From contig CASEIX010000038.1 in NCBI GenBank assembly GCA_949288095.1, positions 1-54,135 on the forward strand: a stretch of DNA of 54,135 bases. Direction: 5' to 3'. The position numbers were made by a program, and so were the translations under genes. The stretch is from an uncultured Eubacteriales bacterium. Lineage in GTDB: Bacteria; Bacillota; Clostridia; TANB77; CAG-508. Numbering within the stretch: position 1 is the first letter of the stretch; each line of letters opens with the position of its first letter. The notes beneath the pieces were generated by a model. It made no database searches, had not been told where the DNA came from, and saw only the letters and a program-made list of their open reading frames with translations. Of this stretch, positions 31,324 through 39,777 are shown in pieces.

Positions 31324-31920
31324 ATGAGTGATTTATATGAAGCTAGAAATTCCATATATTGCTATAAAGATAGTGATGTATTAGTGAATAAGTTTGATAT
31401 ACATGATAATAAAAAATTAGAAGAAATTGAAAGAAAGATTGTCTTAGCAAAATTATATGAATTAAGACAAAATCGTCAGATAGGAAATTTTGACATTGCC
31501 CATTTTGTTGGGATTCATAAATTTCTTTTTGAGGATATTTATCCATTTGCAGGACTTTTCAGAAATGAAAATATTGCAAAGGGAAATTTTAGTTTTGCTG
31601 AATGGGAATATATAGAATATGAATTAAAAAAACTATTAGGTCAGCTAAAGGAAGAAAAGTATTTACAGAATTTAGATAGAGATACATTTATCAAAAGATT
31701 GTCATATTATATGGCAGAATTAAATGTATTGCATCCTTTTAGAGAAGGAAACGGAAGAACGATTAGAGAATTTATCAGACAGTTGGCATATAAGAATGGA
31801 TATGTTCTAAATCTAAAACATATTAATCCAAAAGAAATGTTACATGCCTGTATTCGTTCTGTAGTAGATACCACACAATTAGAAAATATCATATCTGAAT
31901 GTTTAGAAAAAGAAGGATAG
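31324..31920 (+). CDS. fic: Fic-family AMP-transferase toxin
   Basis: 198 residues. The Fic core motif HPFREGNGRTIREF (H137 to R148) is complete, including catalytic His and the phosphate-binding E-x-N-G-R; the beta-flap region KGNFSFAEWEYI lies at 87-98. Fic enzymes transfer AMP (or related groups) to hydroxyls of target proteins such as gyrase; class I members are held off by a separate antitoxin, here the preceding gene. AAGGAG is upstream. The YbaK gene begins 33 bases after the stop and may be in the same transcript. Confidence 0.92.
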   Translation: MSDLYEARNSIYCYKDSDVLVNKFDIHDNKKLEEIERKIVLAKLYELRQNRQIGNFDIAHFVGIHKFLFEDIYPFAGLFRNENIAKGNFSFAEWEYIEYELKKLLGQLKEEKYLQNLDRDTFIKRLSYYMAELNVLHPFREGNGRTIREFIRQLAYKNGYVLNLKHINPKEMLHACIRSVVDTTQLENIISECLEKEG

Positions 31921-31952
31921 AAGAATTAGAAAAATTAGAAAGTGAGAGTAAA

Positions 31953-32420
31953 ATGTCATTTATAAAAGCAAAAGAATATTTAGAAAAATATGGATTAGAA
32001 AATAAAATTATGGAGTTTCCAGTTTCTTCAGCAACAGTAGAAGAAGCAGCAAAAGCAGTAAATTGCAAAGAAGAGGAGATTGCCAAAACTTTATCTTTTA
32101 TCGTAGAAGATAAACCAATCTTAATTGTAGTAGCAGGAGATAAAAAGATAGATAATCCGAAATATAAAGCAGAATTTCACACAAAGGCAAAAATGATTCC
32201 ATTTGATGATGTTGAAAGATTAGTGGGACATGAAGTTGGAGGTGTTTGCCCTTTTGGAATTAAGGATGGTGTACAAGTATATTTAGATGATTCACTAAAA
32301 AGATTTCCTGTTATATATCCTGCTTGTGGAAGTTCTAATAGTGCTATAAAACTAACAATTGAAGAATTAGAAAAGACATCAAATTATGAAAAATGGATAG
32401 ATATTTGTAAAGATATTTAA
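31953..32420 (+). CDS. YbaK/EbsC-type aminoacyl-tRNA deacylase
   Basis: 155 residues of the YbaK/ProX editing fold, which hydrolyses mischarged tRNAs (for example Cys- or Ala-tRNA-Pro). Landmarks: VVAGDKKIDNPKYKAEF, LVGHEVGGVCPFGIKDGVQVYLDDSL (G-x-x-x-G-G-V-x-P-F-G) and VYPACGSSNSAIKLT. The active-site Lys in AGDKKID is present. ATG 31953 is preceded by a weak GTGAGAG. The upstream extension overlaps fic and is unlikely. It ends at a bidirectional terminator. Confidence 0.85.
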   Translation: MSFIKAKEYLEKYGLENKIMEFPVSSATVEEAAKAVNCKEEEIAKTLSFIVEDKPILIVVAGDKKIDNPKYKAEFHTKAKMIPFDDVERLVGHEVGGVCPFGIKDGVQVYLDDSLKRFPVIYPACGSSNSAIKLTIEELEKTSNYEKWIDICKDI

Positions 32421-32453
32421 GAAATATAATTATATTATAAAAAAATAGGATAA

Positions 32454-32507
32454 AAAAAGGATTTCAAATTTACTGTTTTTTTAACAGTTCAAAATGAAAT
32501 CCTTTTT
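32454..32507. terminator. bidirectional terminator
   Basis: AAAAAGGATTTC (32454-32465) pairs with GAAATCCTTTTT (32496-32507), with a second small stem inside. It serves the convergent YbaK and 32513-33103 genes. Confidence 0.85.
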
Positions 32508-32512
32508 TGATT

Positions 32513-33103
32513 TTATGAATTATTTAAAATATTTTCTGCTCTTGCATTTAATGAATCATTCTTTTCTATGTCGTATTTTAATGTACTGATTAATTCGATT
32601 AATATATCTCTATCTTCTTGAGATAAATTTTGTTCTTCTAAAACAGTTAAAATCATATCATAAAAACTAATGCTAGCTTGTGATAGAGTATCTTCTTCTA
32701 CATCGATTCTTTGAATTCCAGAACTTTCAGCTTCCATCTGTGCAGTTACTGTTTCAAAGTCATCATAATATCTATTCATAATTTCTGTTACTTTATTTAT
32801 GAAATTTTCTTGTTCAATTGCTTCTTCTGCAAATTGTGTATCTTCAGAATTTGCTCTTGTAGAAATACTTGTTTCAGATTCTGGTCGTGAAGAACCTGCT
32901 TGATTTTCATGGTCTTTTGCAAATTGCTCTTTTTCTGCTAATCTATTTTCTAGTTCTTTATCATTGCTAGTTTCTATCATCTCATCATTAATTTGAGGTA
33001 ATATAGTCGCCATATATCCACCAGTTGTTAGTGCAATTACTATTAAAACAATTATTAGAACAACAGATAGAGAAACAATAATAACTATTTTTTTTCTATT
33101 CAT
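32513..33103 (-). CDS. unknown protein with one N-terminal membrane anchor
   Basis: 196 residues. A transmembrane helix (about 6-28) is followed by an acidic, Glu/Ser-rich extracytoplasmic or linker region and helical C-terminal half (ITEIMNRYYDDFETV, DILIELISTLKYDIEK). No family recognised. ATG 33103 follows GGAGGTG; this site overlaps the end of the upstream lectin-amidase gene region (13-base gap), so they may be co-transcribed. Confidence 0.55.
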   Translation of the reverse strand: MNRKKIVIIVSLSVVLIIVLIVIALTTGGYMATILPQINDEMIETSNDKELENRLAEKEQFAKDHENQAGSSRPESETSISTRANSEDTQFAEEAIEQENFINKVTEIMNRYYDDFETVTAQMEAESSGIQRIDVEEDTLSQASISFYDMILTVLEEQNLSQEDRDILIELISTLKYDIEKNDSLNARAENILNNS

Positions 33104-33115
33104 GATTAACACCTC

Positions 33116-34284
33116 CTAAAATGTGTAAATTAAGTAATAAGAATCAGGGTCTTGCCTACATATGTCTTTTAAACTCTTGTCTAATGTGTTAGTAGAATGA
33201 TATGTTAATAAGAATGTATTATCTACACCATCATTCAAATATCCTGTAATATACATACTATGTCTAACTGTTCCAACTTTACCAAGCCAATTATCAGCTT
33301 TTTGAATTACACAACCTTGAGTGATTGGCTTTGACCATACCACATCTGGGTTGTCCAAAATTTGTTGACCAGTAGCTTTATAAGCACCATTAGTCGTTCG
33401 TGAAACCCAAAATTCCTTAAATTGTTCAGCACTAATCCAAGGGCTTGGGTCTGACAATTCAAAACTATTATTTAATTGGTTAACATTATATATCTCTGTG
33501 TAATTTAAGTTTTTTCTATAAATATACCAATTATCTCTAGAATGTATACCACTAGCTAGCATACATTGAGAAACAAAATTGGTACAATCTCCACCAATAC
33601 TATCGTTATCTAAATTTGGATATGCTTCAACAAAACTATTATAATTTGCAGTAGCATAATAAGCACCTAAATCGACATCCATTTCAACAGGTTCTAAAAT
33701 CCACAATTCAGTCCAATTATTTCCAAATTCATATTGATTTATGTTATGACCCTCAGTACAATTAGAACCTTCTGTAACAACACATTTTTCATAATTACTT
33801 ACTTTTGTTAAAATAGCATAAACATTTTTAGTAGTAGTTCCAATTTTAAATTTTTGAGCATCTGTTCCGTTATATTCCCATACTTGAACATTGGCTTGAT
33901 TTGCACTACTTGCATCTGCTACATCTAAAACTAGATTATTTCCTAATGCAGAATAAAGTGTAAATGTTCCATCTCCATTGTTATTCAAATACCATTTTTG
34001 AGAATCTGTGCCATTATATTTATATTGCCAGACATTTGTACCTGCTTGGGCAACACCACCAGAAACATCCATATACTGACCAGTACATGCATTTTTAATA
34101 TAAAACCATTTATATTCATAGTGGTCTTGACCTGGTCTAACTGCTCTTGTCAAAGATTGTTCCCTAAAAAACCTGTGATTTCGTTTAGCGCATCATTTTC
34201 AACTGCTTGTGTAGGAATTGCTATAAGAACTAATAAGCTAAAAATTATCATAAGTGTAATAAATTTTAAAGATATCCTTCTCAT
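33116..34284 (-). pseudogene. exported ricin-lectin / amidase protein, frameshifted in an A6 tract
   Basis: Two open segments join into one protein of about 390 residues. The first starts at ATG 34284 (AGGAGG 6 bases upstream) with a signal peptide ending PTQA, then runs to a premature stop shortly after a run of six T on the coding strand (A6 at 34166-34171). One added base there continues in frame into the second segment at 34153: a ricin-type beta-trefoil lectin (WFYIKNACTGQYMDVSGG, WYLNNNGDGTFTLYSALG) and an Amidase_6-like domain (GGDCTNFVSQCML with catalytic Cys; VRHSMYITGY with His). Without the join, the lectin-amidase has no signal peptide. It may be a phase-variable gene, a sequencing error or a true pseudogene. 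Confidence 0.75.
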
Positions 34285-34767
34285 AAAAATCCTCCTTTTC
34301 TAATTTGTACTTTTTATAATAATCACACCTCCTTTTTTTTATTATTTATGAAAATTTTTATAAGTAAATATAATATCTGATTAATCAAGTCTTATAATAA
34401 TTTTTTTACTTTTGTAAATATAAATGTATAAGATATTGATAGGCTGAGAGTTTAAAGCATATATTCTAATTTATGTACTATATATTTTGTTATTTATAAT
34501 ACTAATATCTAATATAAAGTGTAACACCATGAGATGAATATTTTCAACAAAATAGTTATTTTCTTACAAAAAACTTACATTATTTTACAATTTTAAGAAT
34601 ATTATAAAAATTTCATTATTTTACATGTTTCGACATTTTTTGCAAAAGAAATATGCTATTATGAAAAATGAAAATATTATACAAATGAAGAAACGATATT
34701 GCGAAAAAGTATATGACTTAAAAGATAAGTTTATAGAGTATCCAAATAAAAGGGGTTTAGTAATAAT
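34285..34767. other. gene-free stretch upstream of two divergent genes
   Basis: No gene seen. A second AAGGAGG-like site lies about 40 bases upstream of the lectin-amidase start on the minus strand. TTCGACA at 34629-34635 (complement TGTCGAA, a Spo0A-box core) precedes the orphan response regulator gene. Confidence 0.4.
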
Positions 34768-35427
34768 ATGAAAAAAGTATTAGTGATAGAAAGTAAAAAG
34801 GATATGTCTAAACGAATTGTGGATATGTTACAAGAAGAGAAATATGAAACTTATGTTATAGTCAACAAAATTGATAACATGAATCATATTCAACTTAAAT
34901 CATTTGATATAATATTATTAAATATAGAATTATTGCAGAAAGAAGATATTCGTATTTTAAAAAAGATTGTAGAAAATCAAATACCAGTTATTGTACTTTT
35001 AGATAGAATAATTAATGAGGACATAGTAAAAATATTAAAAGATGGTAATAATGATTATATTATTAAGCCTTTTAAAAAAGTAGATTTATTAGCAAGAATT
35101 CATTTGAGATTAAAAGACAATGATAATGAAATATACCAATATAGAGATATTATAATTAATACTAATCAAAAAATTGTCTATAAGAATAACAAAAGAATAG
35201 ATTTAACATTAAAAGAATATGAACTATTTTTATTATTTGTCAAAAATTTAGATATCATATTACCAAGAAAAGAAATATTATCAAGAGTATGGGGAATTCA
35301 TGTGGAATTACAAACAAGGACAATAGATTATCATATACAACAATTACGTAGAAAACTTGGATTAAAGGATAATATTGTAACAATTAATAAAATAGGTTAC
35401 TATTTAAGAGGAGAAAAGATTGCTTAA
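34768..35427 (+). CDS. orphan OmpR-type regulator with non-phosphorylatable receiver
   Basis: 219 residues. It has the OmpR two-domain layout: degenerate receiver (1-115) and intact winged-helix effector (about 125-215; DLTLKEYELFLLFV and RTIDYHIQQLRRKLG). The phosphoacceptor Asp is Asn (N52 in IILLNIE), the acidic pair at the end of strand 1 is ES (E8, S9), and the Thr/Ser switch is missing (VLLDR); only the Lys in YIIKPF (K100) remains. No kinase gene is nearby. It probably works without phosphorylation, as atypical response regulators do. AGGGG lies 13 bases upstream of the ATG, which is long. Confidence 0.82.
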   Translation: MKKVLVIESKKDMSKRIVDMLQEEKYETYVIVNKIDNMNHIQLKSFDIILLNIELLQKEDIRILKKIVENQIPVIVLLDRIINEDIVKILKDGNNDYIIKPFKKVDLLARIHLRLKDNDNEIYQYRDIIINTNQKIVYKNNKRIDLTLKEYELFLLFVKNLDIILPRKEILSRVWGIHVELQTRTIDYHIQQLRRKLGLKDNIVTINKIGYYLRGEKIA

Positions 35428-35558
35428 AAAAGCTCAATTTTCTAATAAGCAAATAAAATGATTTAATAAATATTAAAAACAAATAAAAGAATTCAAAACT
35501 ATCTATACGTTCTCGTATATTATATTTACGAAAAGTGTAGAAGGTTGAAAAATATTGT

Positions 35559-35660
35559 TATCTATCTTTGATTTTGTGTGAAAATATGTCAAAATTATCT
35601 TTGGTTTTGTGCGAAAACATACTTGAATTATTCTTGATTTTGTGATAAAGTATAATTAGT
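35559..35660 (+). repeat. three 33-bp imperfect tandem repeats
   Basis: The anchors CTTTGATTTTGTG (35566), CTTTGGTTTTGTG (35599) and TCTTGATTTTGTG (35632) are each 33 bases apart, with similar flanks. They end just before the ATPase gene and may be regulator binding sites. Confidence 0.7.
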
Positions 35661-35682
35661 TTCATATTAGGGGGAAGAGGTT

Positions 35683-37035
35683 ATGAAAAGGAAAGTATAT
35701 AATAACATTTTAAAATGGAAAAAGGAAAGTCAAGGAAAAACAGCTTTATTAGTAGAGGGAGCTAGGCGTGTAGGTAAAAGTTATATTGTGGAAGAATTTG
35801 CAAAAGAAAATTATAAAAGCTATATATTAATAGATTTTTCTAAAGTATCAAAAGAAGTAAAAGAATTATTTGATAACTATTTAGATAATTTGGATTATTT
35901 ATTTACGTATATTTCAAATTATTATGGCGTAAAATTATATGAACGTGATACAGTATTTATATTTGATGAAATACAATTTTGTCCCAGAGCAAGGGGGGCC
36001 ATAAAACATTTAGTGGCTGATGGCAGATATGATTATATAGAAACAGGGTCTTTAATTTCAATCAAAAAAAATGTTAAAGATATTTTAATTCCATCAGAAG
36101 AAGAAATGATTAAAATGAATCCAATGGATTTTGAAGAATTTTTATGGGCTATGGGAAATGACACTTTAATGGATTTTATAAAAGGATGTTATGAAAATAA
36201 AAAACAAATGGAACAAGCACTGCATAGAAAGGCAATGGACTATTTTAAAGAATATTTAATTGTTGGAGGTATGCCACAAGCTGTTTTAGAATATAGGTCA
36301 TCAAGAGATTTTGAAAAGACAGATAAGATAAAAAGAAATATTCTAAACTTATATAGAGAAGATATAAGAAAATATTCTGATGAACTAAATTTAAAGGTTG
36401 AGCAAATATTTGATACAATTCCATCTCAACTTCAAAAACACGAAAAAAAATTTAACATATCAGCTTTAGATGAAAATGCTAGATATAGAAATTTTGAGGG
36501 AGCTTTCTATTGGCTATCGGATGCGTGCTTAATTAATATTGCACATAATACAACAGAGCCTAACATTGGATTGGGACAGAGAATAGATAGTAATAGTTTT
36601 AAATGTTACTTATTTGATACAGGGTTATTATTATCTATGACATTTAATGAAAAAGCTATCATAAATGAGGAAATATATAAAAAAATATTGTTTGACAAAT
36701 TGTCATTTAATGAAGGCATGATTTTGGAAAATGTTGTATCTCAAATGTTAGTAGCGGGAGATAGAAAATTATATTTCTTCTCAAGAAATGATAGAAATGA
36801 TTCGTCAAAAACAATGGAAATAGACTTTTTAATTTCTTCAGATAAAGTAACATCTAAACACAATATAATACCAATAGAAGTTAAATCAGGAAAACGATAT
36901 ACGTTTTCTTCACTTATAAAGTTAAATAATAAATATAAAGAGTATTTAGGAGAATCAATTGTGATACATACAAAAGATTTAAGAGCAGAAAATGGAATAT
37001 TATATATTCCTGTATATATGACTGGATTATTATAA
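35683..37035 (+). CDS. DUF4143-type AAA ATPase with PD-(D/E)xK end
   Basis: 450 residues. P-loop ATPase (Walker A GARRVGKS at about 26-33; Walker B TVFIFDEIQ) in the N-terminal AAA_14 domain, and a C-terminal DUF4143 region with EIDFLI and IPIEVKSGK, the residues of a PD-(D/E)xK-like nuclease fold. These ATPases are widespread in Clostridia and Bacteroidia, often in many copies, with unknown role; defence or mobile-element links have been proposed but not shown here. A weak GGGG site precedes the ATG, and three 33-bp repeats lie upstream. Confidence 0.85.
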   Translation: MKRKVYNNILKWKKESQGKTALLVEGARRVGKSYIVEEFAKENYKSYILIDFSKVSKEVKELFDNYLDNLDYLFTYISNYYGVKLYERDTVFIFDEIQFCPRARGAIKHLVADGRYDYIETGSLISIKKNVKDILIPSEEEMIKMNPMDFEEFLWAMGNDTLMDFIKGCYENKKQMEQALHRKAMDYFKEYLIVGGMPQAVLEYRSSRDFEKTDKIKRNILNLYREDIRKYSDELNLKVEQIFDTIPSQLQKHEKKFNISALDENARYRNFEGAFYWLSDACLINIAHNTTEPNIGLGQRIDSNSFKCYLFDTGLLLSMTFNEKAIINEEIYKKILFDKLSFNEGMILENVVSQMLVAGDRKLYFFSRNDRNDSSKTMEIDFLISSDKVTSKHNIIPIEVKSGKRYTFSSLIKLNNKYKEYLGESIVIHTKDLRAENGILYIPVYMTGLL

Positions 37036-37061
37036 TTATTTGATGAAAAACATTTGAATAT

Positions 37062-37098
37062 AAAAAAGTCTTATACAGTGTTCGTATAAGACTTTTTT
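37062..37098. terminator. bidirectional terminator
   Basis: AAAAAAGTCTTATAC / GTATAAGACTTTTTT with a 7-base loop. It ends both the ATPase gene and the convergent tRNA-Arg(UCU). Confidence 0.88.
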
Positions 37099-37174
37099 GG
37101 TGAGCCAGGAGGGATTCGAACCCCCGACCCTTGGCTTAGAAGGCCAATGCTCTATCCAACTGAGCTACTGACCC
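37098..37174 (-). tRNA. tRNA-Arg (anticodon TCT)
   Basis: Minus-strand cloverleaf. Acceptor GGGTCAG / CTGGCTC (two G-T pairs), anticodon loop CTTCTAA, T arm GGTTCGAATCC and encoded CCA. Confidence 0.95.
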
Positions 37175-37194
37175 ATGGCTGAATAACAATAAAT

Positions 37195-37223
37195 ATAATA
37201 GCACAAATGTAGACTTGTGTCAA
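37195..37223 (-). promoter_or_regulatory. promoter of tRNA-Arg(UCU)
   Basis: Minus strand: TTGACA (37218-37223), 17 bases, TATTAT (37195-37200). Confidence 0.8.
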
Positions 37224-37326
37224 TAATTTTAGAATAAAAAATAAAAAATTATGTAAAAATAGTTCGGATTTGCATACATATTTATTATTTTTTATACCAT
37301 ATGTGTTAAACTGACTAAAAAATATA

Positions 37327-37941
37327 CTAAATATTAAAGACCAGACCAATAACACCAAAAGCAATAAACAAACTATTGGAAATCATTTCAATTATATTTT
37401 GACGAAATTTCATACTTAAAAGTTTTCCAAAAACAATAGCAAGTAGATTACTACAAACCATACCTAAAATAGAGCCGATAATTAAAGAAAATTTATATTC
37501 TGGATATTGAATTCCAAGACCAATAGAAGAGAGAAAAGTTTTATCTCCTAATTCTCCAACAAGCATGCAAAAAGCAATGATAAATATATAATTTATTTTC
37601 AAGTTACACAATTTAGAAATAATACCAGTCGTATGATTTTCTATATTATCTAAAGAGCTATTTTTCATAGAGATAAATCCCAATATTCCAAACAAAATGA
37701 AAGAAATATATGTAAATAGGTTTAAATAATAAGAAATATTTTCGTTATGGATAGAGCCTAATTGACTACCAAAAAGAATAGCTAATCCATGACTAAGAAA
37801 TGTTCCTAGAGCAATACCTAATAGAATATGTTTCATTCTACTTTTTGTAGAAAAAGATAAAACCATAATTTGTGTTTTATCTCCTAATTCAGCAAAAAAT
37901 ATGATGGTGAACGATAATAATAGGGGATACAAAGCATTCAT
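37327..37941 (-). CDS. TMEM165/GDT1 (UPF0016) family cation transporter
   Basis: 204 residues, six membrane helices with an internal duplication. Each half has the family signature E-x-G-D-K-(T/S): FFAELGDKTQ near residue 17 and LVGELGDKTF near residue 137. Members move Mn2+ and/or Ca2+ and H+, typically Mn export in bacteria. The gene is single, divergent from the ABC operon across a 200-base gap. No yybP-ykoY-type Mn riboswitch was recognised upstream. Confidence 0.9.
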   Translation of the reverse strand: MNALYPLLLSFTIIFFAELGDKTQIMVLSFSTKSRMKHILLGIALGTFLSHGLAILFGSQLGSIHNENISYYLNLFTYISFILFGILGFISMKNSSLDNIENHTTGIISKLCNLKINYIFIIAFCMLVGELGDKTFLSSIGLGIQYPEYKFSLIIGSILGMVCSNLLAIVFGKLLSMKFRQNIIEMISNSLFIAFGVIGLVFNI

Positions 37942-38015
37942 AATTTAACCTCATTTCTTAACTAATTCATATGTGAACAAATCAAATTTTATGAAAAAAT
38001 AATAGAAAATAAATC

Positions 38016-38031
38016 TTGTCGAATTTTGCAA
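38016..38031. promoter_or_regulatory. 16-bp motif shared with 47627-47642
   Basis: TTGTCGAATTTTGCAA, identical to the copy upstream of the D,D-carboxypeptidase gene. It includes TGTCGAA, the core of a Spo0A box. Confidence 0.5.
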
Positions 38032-38076
38032 ATATAAGTATCCCTAGGCGTGTAATGTGAATTTTTTGTGAAATTC

Positions 38077-38105
38077 TTTACATCAACAAAGATAAATGAT
38101 AATAT
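38077..38105 (+). promoter_or_regulatory. promoter of the ABC operon
   Basis: TTTACA (38077-38082), 17 bases, TAATAT (38100-38105). Confidence 0.6.
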
Positions 38106-38141
38106 GGTCATAATATAAATAAAATCAAAGGAGGAATTTTT

Positions 38142-39083
38142 GTGATAGAGGTAAAAAATGTTACAAAAAAGTATGGAAAAGCAGTAGCCGTAGAAGATAT
38201 AAGCTTTTCCATTAATGATGGGGAAATCGTAGGCCTACTTGGTCCAAATGGTGCTGGAAAAAGTACAACAATGAATATTCTAACAGGTTACATAGAGCAA
38301 ACATCTGGAGAAGTAGCAATTGAAGGATATAATACATTAAAGAAACCTAAAAAGGCCAAGAAACAAATAGGATATATGCCAGAGGGAGTACCTCTTTATA
38401 CAGATTTAACAGTAAAAGAATTTGTAACATATATGGCAGAATTAAAACAAGTAGATAGAAAAGTAAGAAAAGAAAAAGTTGAAAAAGTAATTGAGCAAAC
38501 AGGATTAAAAGAAGTCGAAAACAAACTAACGAAAAATTTATCTAGAGGATATAAACAAAGAGTTAGTATGGCAGGGGCTTTAGTAGGAGAACCTAAAATA
38601 TTAATACTAGATGAACCAACAGTAGGTTTAGATCCAAAACAAATTACAGAAATTAGAAATTTAATTAAAGAACTTGGAAAAACACATACAGTTATATTAA
38701 GTTCTCATATCTTATCAGAAGTTAGTCAAATTTGTAATAAAGTTATTATTATCAATAAAGGTAAGATTGTAGCAATTGATACACCAGAAAATCTAGAAAA
38801 CAAGGTAAGTAATAATAATTGTATTTATGTTACAGTAGAAGATACAGAAAATAAGATAGAAACGATGAAAGATAAAATAAAAGAAATAAAAAATATAGAA
38901 TTAGTTCAAGAAAATGAAGATAAAACAAAACAATATTTAATCGAAGCAGATAAAGATATTGATTTAAGGAAAAAGATTTTCTCTGAATTTGCAAAAGAGA
39001 ATATAACTATATTTGAGATGAAGAAAGCAGATACAACACTAGAAGATGCATTTATGAAATTAATCGAAGGAGGAAATAAATAA
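38142..39083 (+). CDS. ABC transporter ATP-binding protein (GldA-like)
   Basis: 313 residues. Walker A GPNGAGKST (about 36-44), signature LSRGYKQRV, Walker B ILILDEPTVGLDP and the H-loop SSHILSE are all present. The C-terminal 90-residue extension is typical of ABC-2 exporters of the CcmA/GldA type. The start is GTG with GGAGG upstream. Overlaps the permease start by one base (39083). The three genes resemble the Gld-type ABC set; in Clostridia, which do not glide by this route, the cargo is unknown. Confidence 0.9.
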   Translation: MIEVKNVTKKYGKAVAVEDISFSINDGEIVGLLGPNGAGKSTTMNILTGYIEQTSGEVAIEGYNTLKKPKKAKKQIGYMPEGVPLYTDLTVKEFVTYMAELKQVDRKVRKEKVEKVIEQTGLKEVENKLTKNLSRGYKQRVSMAGALVGEPKILILDEPTVGLDPKQITEIRNLIKELGKTHTVILSSHILSEVSQICNKVIIINKGKIVAIDTPENLENKVSNNNCIYVTVEDTENKIETMKDKIKEIKNIELVQENEDKTKQYLIEADKDIDLRKKIFSEFAKENITIFEMKKADTTLEDAFMKLIEGGNK

Positions 39084-39763
39084 TGTGGGCAATCATAAAA
39101 AAAGAATTTAAATCTTATTTCTTTTCACCAATAGGATATGTATTTATAGGATTATTTTTAATCATGTTTAGTATATTTTTCTATACAGACGTATTTGATT
39201 ATCAAAGTGTGAATTTTGAATATATATTTTATTCAGGTGCAACGATTTTAACATTTATTACACCAATTCTTACAATGAGAACATTGGCAGAAGAAAGAAA
39301 GTCTGGAACAGAACAATTATTATTAACATCACCAATTAGTATCACAAAAATTGTATTAGGAAAGTTTATATCAGCTACTTTAATTGTGGTAATTACGGAA
39401 CTTTGTACATTTATGTATTTTGGAATATTATCTTTTTTTGGAACACCACATTTAACGACAGCACTAGTTACTTTATTAGGATTCTTATTACTTGCTATGA
39501 GCTACATATCTTTTGGATTATTAGCTTCAAGTATAACCGAAAATCAAATTGTAGCAGGTGTTATTACAATTGGATTTTTTATCTTAACATGGTTTTTACC
39601 AAACTTTAGTGATATATTTACCAATTTTTCATTAATCAATATATTTGCTAATTTTCCATCAGGACAAATTGATATTGCAGACACAGTAACCCTTATAACA
39701 TTTACAATTATGTGTATATTGTTAACAGTTATTGTTATGCAAAGAAGAAAAAGTGTAAGGTAA
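39083..39763 (+). CDS. ABC-2 permease (GldF-like)
   Basis: 226 residues, six membrane helices. KKEFKSYFFSPIGYVF at the start and MRTLAEERKSGTEQLLLTSPIS after helix 2 are the ABC-2 permease hallmarks. It starts one base inside the ATPase stop (coupled translation) and precedes the GldG-like gene. It works with the ATPase as the membrane part of the exporter. Confidence 0.88.
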   Translation: MWAIIKKEFKSYFFSPIGYVFIGLFLIMFSIFFYTDVFDYQSVNFEYIFYSGATILTFITPILTMRTLAEERKSGTEQLLLTSPISITKIVLGKFISATLIVVITELCTFMYFGILSFFGTPHLTTALVTLLGFLLLAMSYISFGLLASSITENQIVAGVITIGFFILTWFLPNFSDIFTNFSLINIFANFPSGQIDIADTVTLITFTIMCILLTVIVMQRRKSVR

Positions 39764-39777
39764 GGAGGTTAGTGAAG

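Noticed and set aside
33998-34303. Plus-strand open frame opposite the lectin-amidase start
   Set aside because: It is the antisense shadow of a clear signal peptide plus lectin segment and has no ribosome site.
34435-34455. TPP riboswitch (CTGAGAG motif)
   Set aside because: Only the short CTGAGAG string is present; the second conserved half and a thiamine gene are missing.
35559-35660. CRISPR array
   Set aside because: Only three imperfect repeats with no distinct repeat/spacer pattern and no cas genes.
39712-39777. Longer start for the GldG-like protein
   Set aside because: It overlaps the permease gene and has no ribosome site; TTG 39778 has AAGGAGG 9 bases upstream.
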